From contig NZ_JAHXYW010000009.1 in NCBI RefSeq assembly GCF_019969725.1, forward strand, positions 62,001 through 126,000: a stretch of DNA of 64,000 nt, written 5' to 3'. Origin of the DNA: Neobacillus bataviensis (lineage in GTDB: Bacteria; Bacillota; Bacilli; Bacillales_B; DSM-18226). This document shows, piece after piece, positions 18,359 to 27,918 of this stretch. Within the stretch, counting starts at the first letter, position 1. The number at the start of each line of letters is the position of its first letter. Under the pieces are notes generated by a model. That model saw only the letters and a program-made list of their open reading frames with translations. It did not search any database and was not told the origin of the DNA. The translations under genes were made by a program, and so were the position numbers.

Positions 18359-18372
18359 TTGCACCGGTGCAA
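18359..18372. promoter_or_regulatory. Perfect 14-bp palindrome TTGCACCGGTGCAA, candidate operator
   Basis: A perfect inverted repeat with a central CG, about 140 bases upstream of the TerD-exonuclease gene. Palindromes of this form are typical LacI/GalR-family operators. No such regulator gene is in the window, so the binding protein is unknown. Confidence 0.45.
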
Positions 18373-18513
18373 GATGTAAATAAATAGAAGGAAAAAGTTG
18401 CTTATTGCTAAAGTAGGAAAAAAGTCATAAATTGTAATAGGATTAATTCAAAATTAAAGTAGAATAAACTATTATCTTCATATTTTCTTAGTATAAGAAA
18501 AGGAGTGGTAGAA

Positions 18514-20202
18514 TTGGTCACACCCTTAGTAAAAGGACAGAAAATAGATTTAACAAAAAACAATCCAGAGTTAAATTTGTTACATATTGGCTTGGATTGG
18601 AATGCCCCGAGTCATTTCGATATAGATGTTTCTGCTTTCATGGTGGGGGCGGATGATAAAATTATTCGAGAGGAAGACTTTGTTTTTTATGGACAGCCGA
18701 TATCCTCTAATGGTTCCGTTTGTTTGGAGGAATCCATTTCGACAATTGAAAAACAGCATTTTATGATTGATTTATTAAAAGTTCCTGCCGATGTAAATAA
18801 AATCTCCTTTACTCTTTCGATTTATGAATCCCAACAAAATGGACAAAGCTTTAAAGATGTTTCTGCTATCCAATTAAAAATTGCAAACAGTAAAAACCAG
18901 GAAGAATTAGCCACTTTTCCAATTGATTATTCCTTTACAAAGGAGACAGCCATTGAGTTAGGTGCCGTCTATCGGTATTCGGATAAATGGAAATTTCAAG
19001 CGGTCGGGGCTGGTTTTTATGGTGGTCTTGATGAATTATGCCGTGTTTTTAGAGTGGAGGTTGAAGAACAAAAAGAATCAGTATCTTCTAATCAGACTGA
19101 CTCGAATTCTAGTTCACCCAATGAGAGGTTTCAGGTTGTTCAGGAACAAGGTAAAAGGGGAGCTGAGGAAGATTTACTAAGGTCTTCAGACAATCCTGTC
19201 CAGATAAAAAGAAATGAAGATAGTTTAAGAAGTATGACTATATTAGAAGAAAGCTTTGATCCAAGCATTGTCGATTTTATCGCCATTGATTTTGAGACTG
19301 CGAATAACAAAATGAGCAGTGCTTGTTCTTTAGGGCTGGTTTTTGTTAAAGACCATACAATAGTTGATGAAAAATATTATTTAATTCAACCACCTAATTT
19401 AGAATTTGATTCTGCTAATACTAGAATTCATGGAATGACCGCTGAAGATGTCAGGAATGCAAAACAGTTTGACGGAATATGGGACGAAATCAAGGAATAC
19501 TTTGAAGGTACTACAATTATTGCTCATAATGCTCAATTTGATATGAGTGTGCTGCATTCTTGTTTAACGGAGTACTCATTGACCCGTCCTGACTTTAACT
19601 ACATTTGTAGTATTCCATTAAGTACTGGAGTGTGCGGCGGAAACGGTATAGGTAATTCTTTAAAGGAACGCTTGGCTTATTTTGACCTTGAAATTAATAA
19701 TCACCATAATGCAATATCAGATGCCAGAGCATGTGCAGAATTAGTGATTACCTGTATGAAAACAAAGAATCAGAAAACCCTTCAAACTTATGTAAACCTA
19801 TTTGGGATCTCTGTCCGACGATTTGACGAGCTAAAGCCACAATTTGAATTTAGAAAAAACAAATTTAAGAAGAGTAATAGGGTTGCCATTTCAGATATAG
19901 CAGTAACGGTTGAAACGATTAGTACCAACCATCCATTTTTTCAAAGAAATATTGTATTTACAGGGGAATTAAATTCATTAGAACGTAAAGAAGCCATGCA
20001 GCAGGTAGTGAACTCTGGAGGAATTATTAAGAGTGGTGTTAGCAGTAAAACCGATTTTCTAATCGTTGGTGTGCAAGACAAGTCCTTGGTTGGAGAAAGT
20101 GGTTTAAGCACAAAGGAAAGAAAAGCAAATGAGCTGATTAATAAGGGAAAAGCTATAAGAATTTTAAATGAAGAAGAATTTATTCAATTACTTCACCAGT
20201 AA
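18514..20202 (+). CDS. TerD - DEDDh exonuclease - BRCT fusion protein
   Basis: A 562-residue three-domain protein. Residues 1-175 form a TerD-type calcium-binding stress domain (VKGQKIDLTKNNP, LHIGLDWN, FDIDVSAFM). After a polar linker, residues 255-410 form a DnaQ-like 3'-5' exonuclease with D259 and E261 (AIDFETAN), D343 (HNAQFDMS), H398 and D403 (HHNAISDARA). Residues 473-560 form a BRCT domain (NIVFTGEL, GVSSKTDFLIVG). The combination suggests DNA repair or processing linked to a Ter stress response, or DNA degradation in defense. The TTG at 18514, 10 bases after AAGGAG, fits the usual TerD start better than the GTG at 18505. A 14-bp palindrome lies upstream. No other ter genes are nearby. 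Confidence 0.88.
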   Translation: MVTPLVKGQKIDLTKNNPELNLLHIGLDWNAPSHFDIDVSAFMVGADDKIIREEDFVFYGQPISSNGSVCLEESISTIEKQHFMIDLLKVPADVNKISFTLSIYESQQNGQSFKDVSAIQLKIANSKNQEELATFPIDYSFTKETAIELGAVYRYSDKWKFQAVGAGFYGGLDELCRVFRVEVEEQKESVSSNQTDSNSSSPNERFQVVQEQGKRGAEEDLLRSSDNPVQIKRNEDSLRSMTILEESFDPSIVDFIAIDFETANNKMSSACSLGLVFVKDHTIVDEKYYLIQPPNLEFDSANTRIHGMTAEDVRNAKQFDGIWDEIKEYFEGTTIIAHNAQFDMSVLHSCLTEYSLTRPDFNYICSIPLSTGVCGGNGIGNSLKERLAYFDLEINNHHNAISDARACAELVITCMKTKNQKTLQTYVNLFGISVRRFDELKPQFEFRKNKFKKSNRVAISDIAVTVETISTNHPFFQRNIVFTGELNSLERKEAMQQVVNSGGIIKSGVSSKTDFLIVGVQDKSLVGESGLSTKERKANELINKGKAIRILNEEEFIQLLHQ

Positions 20203-20203
20203 T
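20185..20203 (+). repeat. 19-bp sequence repeated at the right end of the window
   Basis: CAATTACTTCACCAGTAAT, the last codons and stop of the exonuclease fusion gene, occurs identically at 63907-63925. It extends the evidence that the end of the window is a shrunken copy of this neighbourhood. Confidence 0.6.
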
Positions 20204-20287
20204 CTATCAATTCAAAGTACAACTAACATAGCAGGTCAAAGGGCACCGTTGGGGTTGCCCTATTTGTTTTCCCCTTATCTTTTTTTC

Positions 20288-20391
20288 GTAGGGGGCGAAC
20301 AGTTTAGCTGACGGGGGCGAAGTTCCCACGGGCAGATACGTTCTACCTTGGCTACTGATATAATAAGACCAAATAAAAAATGGCCAACCAG
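20288..20391. repeat. Dispersed intergenic repeat, copy 1
   Basis: About 104 bases similar to 51967-52068. Shared blocks are GTAGGGGGCGAACAGT, GACGGG, a CCC-rich stretch with GGCAGA, and a final AATAAAAA..GG.CAA.CAG. Both copies are in the same orientation and outside genes. They may be a mobile-type repeat, a structured RNA, or remains of a duplicated small gene. Confidence 0.5.
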
Positions 20392-20551
20392 AAATATTTA
20401 TCATTCTTGCTAACCTTATAATACGAACGAAGCAGGTTAGTTGCAGAAGGATTGAAATTATCTTTACATCTGGATAAAGGGAATCAAAGAAAAGATAAAG
20501 GATTAAGGCATACAAAAAAAAGATTTCATAATTAGAATGCTTTTTATATAT

Positions 20552-21073
20552 TTATCTTGGAATAGGAGGTTGGAAAATAATGAATAAAATAATAATGCAT
20601 ATAAAAGACAATAACCAAGCTATCCAAGGTTTCCAATAGTGTACTGTTAATACAGTGAAGGTGACTAAATTAAATAACAAAGACCAAAGCAGTGACCATC
20701 CATAATGGTAAGTAATACTCTTGTTAAGATATGCTATAAATTCTACAACTTCAAAAAGGAGTGCCCAAAAAATAATCCACCCTATTTTATTGGATAATAA
20801 CTTAGGAAGCCTTCCTAAAAAGACGGGAATAACGAATGGGTAGGTTAAAAAAGGAATTTTCAAACAAATGATTGTATGTGTAGGCAAAATAATTTTATCA
20901 ATTCCAACAGGAATATATTCCCAAACTCTGAAATGATTGAGCAAGGTACTATAAAGCAGATTAGCAATAATCCAAAATAATAATGTTGGATAGAATTCTT
21001 TCCAACGACTCCAGACTCCAAAAAGTAACCCAATAATTATAAAAAAGATAGAAAATGAAGTTTGCATTAGCAT
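20552..21073 (-). CDS. CBO0543-family multi-pass membrane protein
   Basis: A 173-residue, very hydrophobic protein with about five predicted membrane segments (for example FSIFFIIIGLLFGVW, LLFWIIANLLYSTLLNHF, IIFWALLFEVVEFIAYL). The family is common in spore-forming Firmicutes and has no established function. The gene is transcribed towards the exonuclease fusion and has no obvious operon partner. The family name is recalled from overall pattern and length. Confidence 0.65.
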   Translation of the reverse strand: MLMQTSFSIFFIIIGLLFGVWSRWKEFYPTLLFWIIANLLYSTLLNHFRVWEYIPVGIDKIILPTHTIICLKIPFLTYPFVIPVFLGRLPKLLSNKIGWIIFWALLFEVVEFIAYLNKSITYHYGWSLLWSLLFNLVTFTVLTVHYWKPWIAWLLSFICIIILFIIFQPPIPR

Positions 21074-21434
21074 CTTCCTAAAAAATACGTTTTTCTCTTT
21101 TTAGTATCTCCAAATGGGAATCAAAAAAAATTCTAATTTGAAAATAAGATAAAATTACGGGTTCTAAGGGAAAGGGAAAATTCAAGATTGTGAAGAATTG
21201 TACTTAAACAAACGGGTGCAAGTGTTGAAAATGGGATCGCTGCGGCGGTCTTTTTGCTTGTAGTGCTAACTGTCAGGATAGTGGAATAAAAAATTTATGG
21301 GAATATGCTGGTTTCAAATTTTAGGTAAATCTCAAATAACGGATTTGACAACAGTATGCTTTCATTATTTTGAAGCAAACTATACAAAGCTCTGTGATTT
21401 AATTAACGTTTAAGATAAAAAAGGGATGGTGAAA
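21074..21434. other. Intergenic region between the membrane protein and the molybdopterin protein
   Basis: Divergent intergenic region of about 360 bases. It holds a terminator-like element at 21212-21255 whose leading ACGGGTGCAA block recurs after the next gene at 22067. Nothing else was recognised. Confidence 0.5.
21235..21255 (+). terminator. Orphan Rho-independent terminator in a repeated element
   Basis: GATCGC pairs with GCGGTC (one G-T pair) around TGCG, followed by TTTTT. The 23 bases before it start ACGGGTGCAAGTG and resemble 22067-22088. No intact gene precedes it, so it probably marks a lost gene. Confidence 0.5.
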
Positions 21435-21435
21435 G

Positions 21436-22026
21436 ATGAAAAACCAGCTTCCACCTGGCCAATTCGAAACAGAAAAATGGCCAATACTGCACACAGGGGA
21501 TGTCCCCGAGTTTAATGAAATCACATGGAATTTCAGACTTTTTGGTGAGTTGAAGGAAGAAAAATTCTTATCCTATAAGGAAATCATGGAGCTTCCAAAG
21601 ACCATATCAACCGTTAACATGCATTGTGTTACCACCTGGTCTAAATTTGACACAACTTTTGAAGGAATTGCGCTTAGAGAGTTTTTGAAATTTGTTGAAA
21701 TTAATGAGGGTGTAAAATACATTAAAATTTACGGTTACTTCAATGGGGACAGATTTGGTTATTCTGCAAACCTGCCGCTAGAGCCTTTATTAGGGGACGA
21801 TTCTTTGTTCGTATACCGTTGGAAGGATAAAGATCATGATTGGCAGGATATTGATCCAAAACATGGTTATCCACTACGGTTTATTCCACCAGAAGTATTT
21901 TATCTATGGAAAGGCTCAAAGTGGGTATCAGGGATTGAGTTTATGAAAGTAGACGAGGCTGGTTTTTGGGAAGAGCGTGGCTATTCGATGACAGCAAATC
22001 CATTTAAAGAAGAGCGGTACCGTTAA
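21436..22026 (+). CDS. YuiH-like sulfite-oxidase-fold molybdopterin protein
   Basis: A 196-residue protein of the oxidoreductase molybdopterin-binding family (sulfite oxidase fold). The conserved cysteine that would ligate molybdenum is in VNMHCVTTWSKFD, and the family signatures EGIALREFL, RWKDKDHDWQDIDPKHGYPL and LWKGSKWVSGIEF follow. Length matches the short Bacillus YuiH proteins, which lack a signal peptide and a heme or dimerisation domain. The substrate is not known. It is a single gene preceded by AAAAAGGGATGG and followed by a terminator. The family is sure. Confidence 0.85.
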   Translation: MKNQLPPGQFETEKWPILHTGDVPEFNEITWNFRLFGELKEEKFLSYKEIMELPKTISTVNMHCVTTWSKFDTTFEGIALREFLKFVEINEGVKYIKIYGYFNGDRFGYSANLPLEPLLGDDSLFVYRWKDKDHDWQDIDPKHGYPLRFIPPEVFYLWKGSKWVSGIEFMKVDEAGFWEERGYSMTANPFKEERYR

Positions 22027-22088
22027 CACAGATTCGTCTACGAAACAAAAAGAAGGGTGAGAAGTACGGGTGCAATAATGTAAAATCT

Positions 22089-22114
22089 GCGATCCTTAGT
22101 CGGTCGCTTTTTTT
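22089..22114 (+). terminator. Rho-independent terminator after the YuiH-like gene
   Basis: GCGATCC and CGGTCGC form a short stem followed by TTTTTTTAT. The preceding block ACGGGTGCAATAATG resembles the one before the orphan terminator at 21235. Confidence 0.6.
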
Positions 22115-22281
22115 ATTCGCTAACGGTACAGTCTATTTGAATAAATTAAATGGGATATAAGAAACTGTATATGTCAATATTAATTTGAACCAGAGTGATC
22201 ACTTCAAAAGTGAGCCACTTCATCCTGAGTTATTTCCATATTTGGGGCAAGATATCCTAAACTCCTCGCTCGCCAAGCCTA

Positions 22282-22575
22282 CTACTCGTCTTCTTCTCTT
22301 TGCTTCATACTTTGTCTAATCCAATAAGACTCTCCATTAAGGAGGAGGATATGGGCCCTGTGGGTTAGCCGGTCTATGAGAGCAGCGGTCATTTTTTCAT
22401 CTCCAATTATGGAGGTCCACTCTGTAAATTTAAGATTCGTAGTTATCATAACGCTTGCCCGTTCATAACGACTGGCAAAGAACTGAAACAACAGTTCAGA
22501 ACCAATTTTTGTGAATGGCACATAACCTAGTTCATCTATGATGATCAAATCAAATTTGAGCCATCTTTTTTCTAA
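22282..22575 (-). pseudogene. istB remnant of an IS21-family insertion sequence
   Basis: The minus strand encodes the C-terminal part of an IstB-type ATPase: LEKRWLKFDLIIIDELGYVP (Walker B region), then FFASRYERASVMITTNLKF, GDEKMTAALIDRLTHRA and an ILLLNGESYW end. The Walker A half and the partner istA are absent, so it is an old, 5'-truncated copy. No terminal inverted repeats were found. Confidence 0.8.
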
Positions 22576-22677
22576 CGCACCTAGCTAATACTCCTTCCTA
22601 TTTATCTGGGTTTTGTTTTTCTCCAAGCACGTTCAAATAATAGCCCCATTTATTGAATCATAATGGAAATCCCTAAA

Positions 22678-22824
22678 TTATAAGTTAAAAAACTCTTCGA
22701 ACTGATCGAGCAACTGCATCATTTCTTGTGGCCCCAGTTCACGATTAGGCCGATCATCCTTTCTTACTATTGTAGTGATCAATCCATTATGCAATGGTTC
22801 ATGAACATACTCTACTTCATACAT
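22678..22824 (-). CDS. Small hypothetical protein of 48 residues
   Basis: An intact minus-strand frame reads MYEVEYVHEPLHNGLITTIV, continues RKDDRPNRELGPQEMM and ends EEFFNL. The composition is protein-like, with an acidic amphipathic C-terminal helix. No strong ribosome binding site is visible upstream. I do not recognise it; it could be a real small protein or the tail of a lost gene. Confidence 0.4.
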   Translation of the reverse strand: MYEVEYVHEPLHNGLITTIVRKDDRPNRELGPQEMMQLLDQFEEFFNL

Positions 22825-23056
22825 GAATTAAATGCCCTAGCGCATTTCTACAAGAGGCTAAGATTTTTTTACGTTAAAAGATTATAGGCACAAAATGTTA
22901 TTAAATAGCAAAATAGTATAAATAATTATGGATTTTTATAAATACTGGTAACGCTTAATTTTTTAAAATTAAATAAAAAGAAATCTTATTTTGTATGGGC
23001 TTTCTATTCCGAAAAGAATAATAGTTTAGTCTTTAAGGTTCATTTTTCGAACTCAT

Positions 23057-23071
23057 ATACCTAAAAGGTAT
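23057..23071. promoter_or_regulatory. Inverted repeat ATACCT-AAA-AGGTAT upstream of the sugar transporter operon
   Basis: A perfect 6-bp inverted repeat with a 3-base spacer lies 30 bases before the solute-binding protein start. It could be a regulator half-site pair. No regulator is assigned. Confidence 0.3.
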
Positions 23072-23101
23072 TGAGATAAAAAGGTAAATAAAGAAAGGGG
23101 T

Positions 23102-24184
23102 TTGTCAATGAAGAAGTTTTTATCAGTTTTATTATTAATTGTGATGGTATTTTCGATGGCTGCTTGCTCAAGCAGTACCGGGGGTAGCGGCGACAAAGGT
23201 TTTGTAGGTATTGCGATGCCGACAAAGTCTTCTGAGCGTTGGATTAGTGATGGAAAGTACATGAAAAAGGAATTTGAAAAACGCGGGTATAAAGTTGACC
23301 TTCAGTACGCTGAGGATGTTGTTGAAAACCAGGTCTCTCAAATTGAAAACATGATTACAAAAGGCGTTAACATCTTGGTGATTGCTTCTATCGATGGTGA
23401 GGCATTAACAAATGTATTGGAAAAAGCTCACAAACAAAAGATTAAAGTCATTGCTTATGACCGTCTGATCAAGAAAACTCCTTATGTTGACTACTATGCT
23501 ACTTTTGACAACTTCAAAGTAGGTGTTCAGCAAGGATCATATATTGAAGAAAAACTGGGATTAAAAGATGGAAAAGGTCCGTTTAATATTGAGCTGTTCG
23601 CCGGATCTCCTGATGATAATAACGCCTATTTCTTCTTTGATGGAGCGATGTCTATATTAAAGCCATATATTGAATCTGGAAAGCTTGTCGTTGGCAGCGG
23701 ACAAACAAAATTTGAACAAGCGGCCACCTTAAGATGGGATGGTGCAACAGCACAATCAAGGATGGATAACCTGTTAAGCGCCCATTACTCGACTAAAAAA
23801 GTGGATGCAGTATTATCTCCATATGATGGAATTAGTATTGGCATATTGTCTTCATTAAAAGGTGTTGGTTATGGCTCTGCAGGAAAACCGCTTCCAGTAG
23901 TAACTGGCCAAGATGCTGAACTTGCATCAGTAAAATCAATAATTGCAGGTGAGCAAACACAAACCGTATTCAAAGATACACGTAAATTAGCAAAACAAGC
24001 GGTTGATATGGCAGAGGCAGTTCTAAAAGGCAAAAAAGCGGAAGTAAACGATACAAAAACATATGACAATGGTAAGAAAGTAGTTCCTTCTTATCTGTTA
24101 CAGCCAGTATCTGTGGATAAAACGAATTATAAAGCTGAATTAGTAGACAGCGGCTACTATACAGAAAATGAGCTTAACAAATAA
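23102..24184 (+). CDS. ChvE-type monosaccharide-binding lipoprotein of an ABC transporter
   Basis: A 360-residue lipoprotein. The signal peptide ends at a lipobox (FSMAAC, lipidated cysteine near residue 22), so it is anchored outside the membrane. The mature part is a type I periplasmic-binding-protein fold: [59 protein letters not shown] and [12 protein letters not shown]. This pattern is that of ChvE/MmsE proteins, which bind aldose monosaccharides such as L-arabinose, D-xylose, galactose or glucose. It leads an operon with a GguA-type ATPase and a GguB-type permease and lies before araD and araA, which points to L-arabinose. A long hairpin after the stop may raise its level over the other subunits. 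Confidence 0.88.
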   Translation: MSMKKFLSVLLLIVMVFSMAACSSSTGGSGDKGFVGIAMPTKSSERWISDGKYMKKEFEKRGYKVDLQYAEDVVENQVSQIENMITKGVNILVIASIDGEALTNVLEKAHKQKIKVIAYDRLIKKTPYVDYYATFDNFKVGVQQGSYIEEKLGLKDGKGPFNIELFAGSPDDNNAYFFFDGAMSILKPYIESGKLVVGSGQTKFEQAATLRWDGATAQSRMDNLLSAHYSTKKVDAVLSPYDGISIGILSSLKGVGYGSAGKPLPVVTGQDAELASVKSIIAGEQTQTVFKDTRKLAKQAVDMAEAVLKGKKAEVNDTKTYDNGKKVVPSYLLQPVSVDKTNYKAELVDSGYYTENELNK

Positions 24185-24198
24185 TAGATAATTAGAGT

Positions 24199-24238
24199 AA
24201 ATGATTTAGTGGTGGATAAATCTATCACTAAATCATTT
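24199..24238 (+). promoter_or_regulatory. Intercistronic stem-loop after the binding-protein gene
   Basis: Perfect 13-bp arms AAATGATTTAGTG and CACTAAATCATTT without a poly-T tail, between the binding protein and ATPase genes. Such stem-loops stabilise the upstream message and partly stop transcription, giving an excess of binding protein. Confidence 0.55.
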
Positions 24239-24263
24239 CATACATGGTGAGGCGTGGTGAAAT

Positions 24264-25799
24264 ATGACAACTATTTTGGAAATGCGGAATATCACTAAAG
24301 AATTTCCTGGAGTTAAGGCACTTAACACCGTAAATTTGCAAGTTAAGGAAGGGGAAATTCACGCTTTATGTGGTGAGAACGGTGCAGGGAAATCGACTCT
24401 GATGAAGGTGTTAAGTGGTGTATATCCACATGGAACCTATGATGGTGAGATTTTATATAGCGGGGATGTCTGTAAATTTAAAGATATCAAAGACAGTGAA
24501 AATCTTGGCATTGTTATCATCCATCAAGAGCTTGCACTTATTCCTCAACTTTCGATTGCAGAAAACATTTTTTTAGGAAATGAACAGGCGAATCGCGGCG
24601 TGATTAATTGGAATGAAACTACTTTAAAAACAAGAGATCTTTTAAATAAAGTAGGTTTGATTGAAAATCCCAATACATTGATTACCGATATTGGTGTTGG
24701 GAAGCAGCAATTGGTTGAAATCGCCAAAGCGTTGTCAAAAGAAGTGAAGCTATTAATCTTGGATGAGCCAACAGCGGCTTTAAATGAGGACGATAGTGAA
24801 AATCTATTAAATCTTTTATTAGAATTTAAAAAACAGGGTATGACGTCCATTATCATTTCCCATAAATTAAATGAGATTTCCAGGGTGGCCGACTCAATCA
24901 CGATTATTCGCGACGGGCGTTCTATAGAAACACTGGAAGTAAAAAATGGCAATGTATCAGAAGATAGAATCATAAAAGGTATGGTAGGAAGAGATTTAAC
25001 CAATCGTTATCCTGAGAGGATTACTAATATTGGTCACGTGATTTTCGAAGTAAAGAATTGGGACGTATATCATCCTATGCATAGCGAACGGAAAGTAATC
25101 GACGGAGTAAATTTTAATATTAAGAAGGGTGAAATTGTCGGGATTGCAGGTGTCATGGGATCTGGCCGAACAGAATTGGCGATGAGCATTTTCGGAAAAT
25201 CATACGGGAAGAAAATTAGTGGAGATTTGTATAAGGATGGAAAAGAAATTCAATTGAAGGATATTTCAGAAGCCATAAATCATGGACTTGCATATGTAAC
25301 TGAGGATCGAAAACACTACGGTTTAATATTAATCGATGACATAAAATCAAATATCTCATTGGCGAATTTGAAAAAGATTTCAAAAAATACAATTGTAAAC
25401 GAAAATAGGGAAGTCCTTGATGCTGAAATGTTTCGGGAAAAAATGAATATAAAATCTCCTAGTATTTTACAAAAAACAGGTAATTTAAGTGGCGGAAATC
25501 AGCAAAAGGTTGTGCTGAGCAAATGGATTTATTCCGAACCAGACATTTTAATTCTAGACGAACCAACAAGAGGAATTGATGTTGGGGCAAAATATGAAAT
25601 TTATACCATCATTAATCAACTGGCAAATGAAGGGAAAGGAATATTAATTATTTCTTCAGAGCTCCCTGAGCTTTTGGGTATGTGTGATCGGATTTATGTT
25701 ATGAGTGAAGGAAGAATTACAGGTGAAGTAACTAAAACGGAAGCCACTCAGGAAAATATTATGAAATTTATGACAAAGGGCAAGGGGGATAAAGATTGA
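24264..25799 (+). CDS. Multiple-monosaccharide ABC transporter ATP-binding protein (GguA/MmsA type)
   Basis: A 511-residue protein with two fused ABC cassettes, as in all CUT2 sugar importers. The first has Walker [10 protein letters not shown], signature [16 protein letters not shown] and Walker [12 protein letters not shown]. The second has a degenerate A loop ([16 protein letters not shown]), signature [15 protein letters not shown] and Walker [15 protein letters not shown]. The DIGVGKQQ signature in place of LSxGxQQ is typical of the GguA subgroup. It powers uptake together with the binding protein and the permease and overlaps the permease gene by 4 bases (TTGA). Confidence 0.9.
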   Translation: MTTILEMRNITKEFPGVKALNTVNLQVKEGEIHALCGENGAGKSTLMKVLSGVYPHGTYDGEILYSGDVCKFKDIKDSENLGIVIIHQELALIPQLSIAENIFLGNEQANRGVINWNETTLKTRDLLNKVGLIENPNTLITDIGVGKQQLVEIAKALSKEVKLLILDEPTAALNEDDSENLLNLLLEFKKQGMTSIIISHKLNEISRVADSITIIRDGRSIETLEVKNGNVSEDRIIKGMVGRDLTNRYPERITNIGHVIFEVKNWDVYHPMHSERKVIDGVNFNIKKGEIVGIAGVMGSGRTELAMSIFGKSYGKKISGDLYKDGKEIQLKDISEAINHGLAYVTEDRKHYGLILIDDIKSNISLANLKKISKNTIVNENREVLDAEMFREKMNIKSPSILQKTGNLSGGNQQKVVLSKWIYSEPDILILDEPTRGIDVGAKYEIYTIINQLANEGKGILIISSELPELLGMCDRIYVMSEGRITGEVTKTEATQENIMKFMTKGKGDKD

Positions 25800-27004
25800 A
25801 TACGCTAACTCAAACTCAAGGTAAGCCTAATAAAGAAAAACAACACTCCTTAATAACTTTACTCCAAAACAACATGCGGCAGTATGGAATGTTTACAGCG
25901 CTTGTGTTGATCATGCTGCTGTTCCAAGTATTGACAGATGGAATATTATTAAGGCCTCTTAACATTACCAACTTAATTTTACAAAACAGCTACATCCTTG
26001 TATTGGCAATTGGCATGGTCATGATTATTATTTTGGGACACATAGATTTATCTGTTGGATCTGTCGCGGCATTTGTTGGAGCCATATCAGGCATTTTAAT
26101 TATCAATCATCACATGAATGTCTTTGCTGCCGTTGTAATTTCTTTATTAATCGGTGGTTTGATTGGAGCTTGGCAAGGTTTTTGGGTTGCATATGTCAAA
26201 ATTCCAGCATTTATCGTGACCCTGGCAGGCATGTTGCTATTCAGAGGGCTTACGATGCTTGTCTTGAAAGGACAATCGGTTGCACCCTATCCAAAATCTT
26301 TCCAAGAAATGAGCTCCGGTTTTATTCCAGACTTGTTTGGCAATGGAGCATTACATGTTTTAACACTTGTAATTGGAATTCTTTTTTCAGCCATTTACAT
26401 TATGAATGAGGTCAAATTTCGAAAAACTCAACAACGTTACAAATTTGAAGTATCATCCATAGGATTTTTCGTAGCAAAGCTCTCAGCAATGATTATTTTA
26501 ATCAATATCTTTACATATGTTCTTGCAACGTATGAAGGGATTCCAAACATATTAATTATCTTGTTTGCGCTAGTCGTGATATATTCCTTTGTCATGAAAA
26601 AGACGGTAATGGGCCGGCATGTATATGCAATCGGCGGGAATGAAAAAGCAGCAAGCTTATCAGGAATAAAGACGAAGAAAGTTACCTTCTGGGCTTTTGT
26701 TAACATGGGGGTTCTAGCGGCTCTTTCCGGTCTAATTTTTGCTGCTCGTCTAAATGCAGCTACTCCTAAAGCAGGTAACCTCTTTGAGCTTGATGCCATC
26801 GCAGCATGTTTTATCGGCGGAGCATCGGCTTACGGCGGTATTGGGACGGTCGGAGGAGCTATAGTTGGCGGTCTCGTTATGGGAGTTATGAACAATGGGA
26901 TGTCTATTATTGGTTTAGGGATTGATTGGCAGCAGGCTATAAAAGGACTTGTCCTCTTAATTGCTGTAGCTTTTGACATCTATAATAAAAATAAAGCTTC
27001 ATAA
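25796..27004 (+). CDS. Multiple-monosaccharide ABC transporter permease (GguB/MmsB type)
   Basis: A 402-residue membrane protein with about ten membrane segments. CUT2 permease signatures are present: [55 protein letters not shown] and [19 protein letters not shown]. The long insertion around residues 195-240 fits GguB-type permeases. It starts with TTG inside the stop of the ATPase gene (TTGA overlap), with GGGGG upstream. Together the three genes form a high-affinity monosaccharide importer, probably for L-arabinose. Confidence 0.9.
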   Translation: MNTLTQTQGKPNKEKQHSLITLLQNNMRQYGMFTALVLIMLLFQVLTDGILLRPLNITNLILQNSYILVLAIGMVMIIILGHIDLSVGSVAAFVGAISGILIINHHMNVFAAVVISLLIGGLIGAWQGFWVAYVKIPAFIVTLAGMLLFRGLTMLVLKGQSVAPYPKSFQEMSSGFIPDLFGNGALHVLTLVIGILFSAIYIMNEVKFRKTQQRYKFEVSSIGFFVAKLSAMIILINIFTYVLATYEGIPNILIILFALVVIYSFVMKKTVMGRHVYAIGGNEKAASLSGIKTKKVTFWAFVNMGVLAALSGLIFAARLNAATPKAGNLFELDAIAACFIGGASAYGGIGTVGGAIVGGLVMGVMNNGMSIIGLGIDWQQAIKGLVLLIAVAFDIYNKNKAS

Positions 27005-27019
27005 ACATTTCATTGCACT

Positions 27020-27050
27020 GGATAGACTCTGGAAAGGGGTCTGTCCTTTC
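27020..27050 (+). terminator. Weak terminator-like hairpin after the transporter operon
   Basis: GGATAGACTC pairs with GGGTCTGTCC (two wobble pairs) around a 7-base loop, followed by TTTC only. It may partly separate the transporter from araD. Confidence 0.4.
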
Positions 27051-27107
27051 AAAAAGAAATTAAATGAATGAGTGAAAGCTCTTTAGAAATAAGGAGGAAG
27101 ACATAGT

Positions 27108-27803
27108 ATGTTAGAACGTTTGAAAAGAGAGGTATTAGAAGCTAACCTACAGCTTCCTAAGCATCGCTTAGTAACTTTTACTTGGGGAAATGTAAGCGGG
27201 ATTGACCATGAAACTGGCTTCGTCGTTATTAAACCTAGTGGCGTACCGTATGATGAGTTACAAATAGATGATCTTGTTGTATTAGATTTGGATGGGAAAA
27301 TTGTTGAAGGGACTTTAAGACCTTCTTCAGATACACCAACACACCTTGCCTTATATCGAGCTTTTCCACAAATTGGCGGGATTGTTCATACTCACTCTCC
27401 AGGGGCAACAAGCTGGGCTCAAGCGGGGCGACCAATTCCGGCACTAGGCACAACACATGCGGATTATTTTTATGGAGAAATCCCTTGCACACGTACCTTG
27501 ACTGAAGAGGAAATTGAACGGGGTTATGAGCATGAAACAGGAAAGGTCATCATTGAAACCTTTGAAAAAGAAGGACTTAACCCTGTTGCCATGCCAGGAA
27601 TTTTATTATCAGGTCATGCACCATTTAGCTGGGGAAAAGATCCTAACCAAGCAGTTCATAATGCAGTAGTTCTAGAAGAAGTGGCCAAAATGGCGTTAAA
27701 CACTTATATGTTAAACCGACAAATTGAACCGATCGACCAATTTCTGCTTGATAAACATTATCTCCGAAAACATGGAGTTAATGCCTATTATGGACAAAAG
27801 TAG
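27108..27803 (+). CDS. araD: L-ribulose-5-phosphate 4-epimerase
   Basis: A 231-residue class II aldolase-fold enzyme that converts L-ribulose-5-phosphate to D-xylulose-5-phosphate, the last step of L-arabinose catabolism. The zinc site [20 protein letters not shown], the substrate loop [10 protein letters not shown], and [16 protein letters not shown] are clear, and the length matches AraD proteins (about 230). AAGGAGGAAG lies before the ATG. It is followed by araA and a ribulokinase-type kinase, completing the pathway in order D-A-B rather than the Bacillus subtilis order A-B-D. Confidence 0.93.
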   Translation: MLERLKREVLEANLQLPKHRLVTFTWGNVSGIDHETGFVVIKPSGVPYDELQIDDLVVLDLDGKIVEGTLRPSSDTPTHLALYRAFPQIGGIVHTHSPGATSWAQAGRPIPALGTTHADYFYGEIPCTRTLTEEEIERGYEHETGKVIIETFEKEGLNPVAMPGILLSGHAPFSWGKDPNQAVHNAVVLEEVAKMALNTYMLNRQIEPIDQFLLDKHYLRKHGVNAYYGQK

Positions 27804-27918
27804 TCTAAGTGGAAGACATAAGCCTTCATCTAAAGGTAACTTAGACGGATAACTGGTTGTAGAATGCGAATGATTAATTTACTAGATAGATATCTTTAAT
27901 TTATTGAGGAGGATTACA

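Noticed and set aside
20207..20515. 102-residue minus-strand frame covering the dispersed repeat
   Set aside because: Its middle is the repeat itself, no ribosome binding site precedes the start, and the second repeat copy does not keep the frame. Treated as a chance frame over a repeat.
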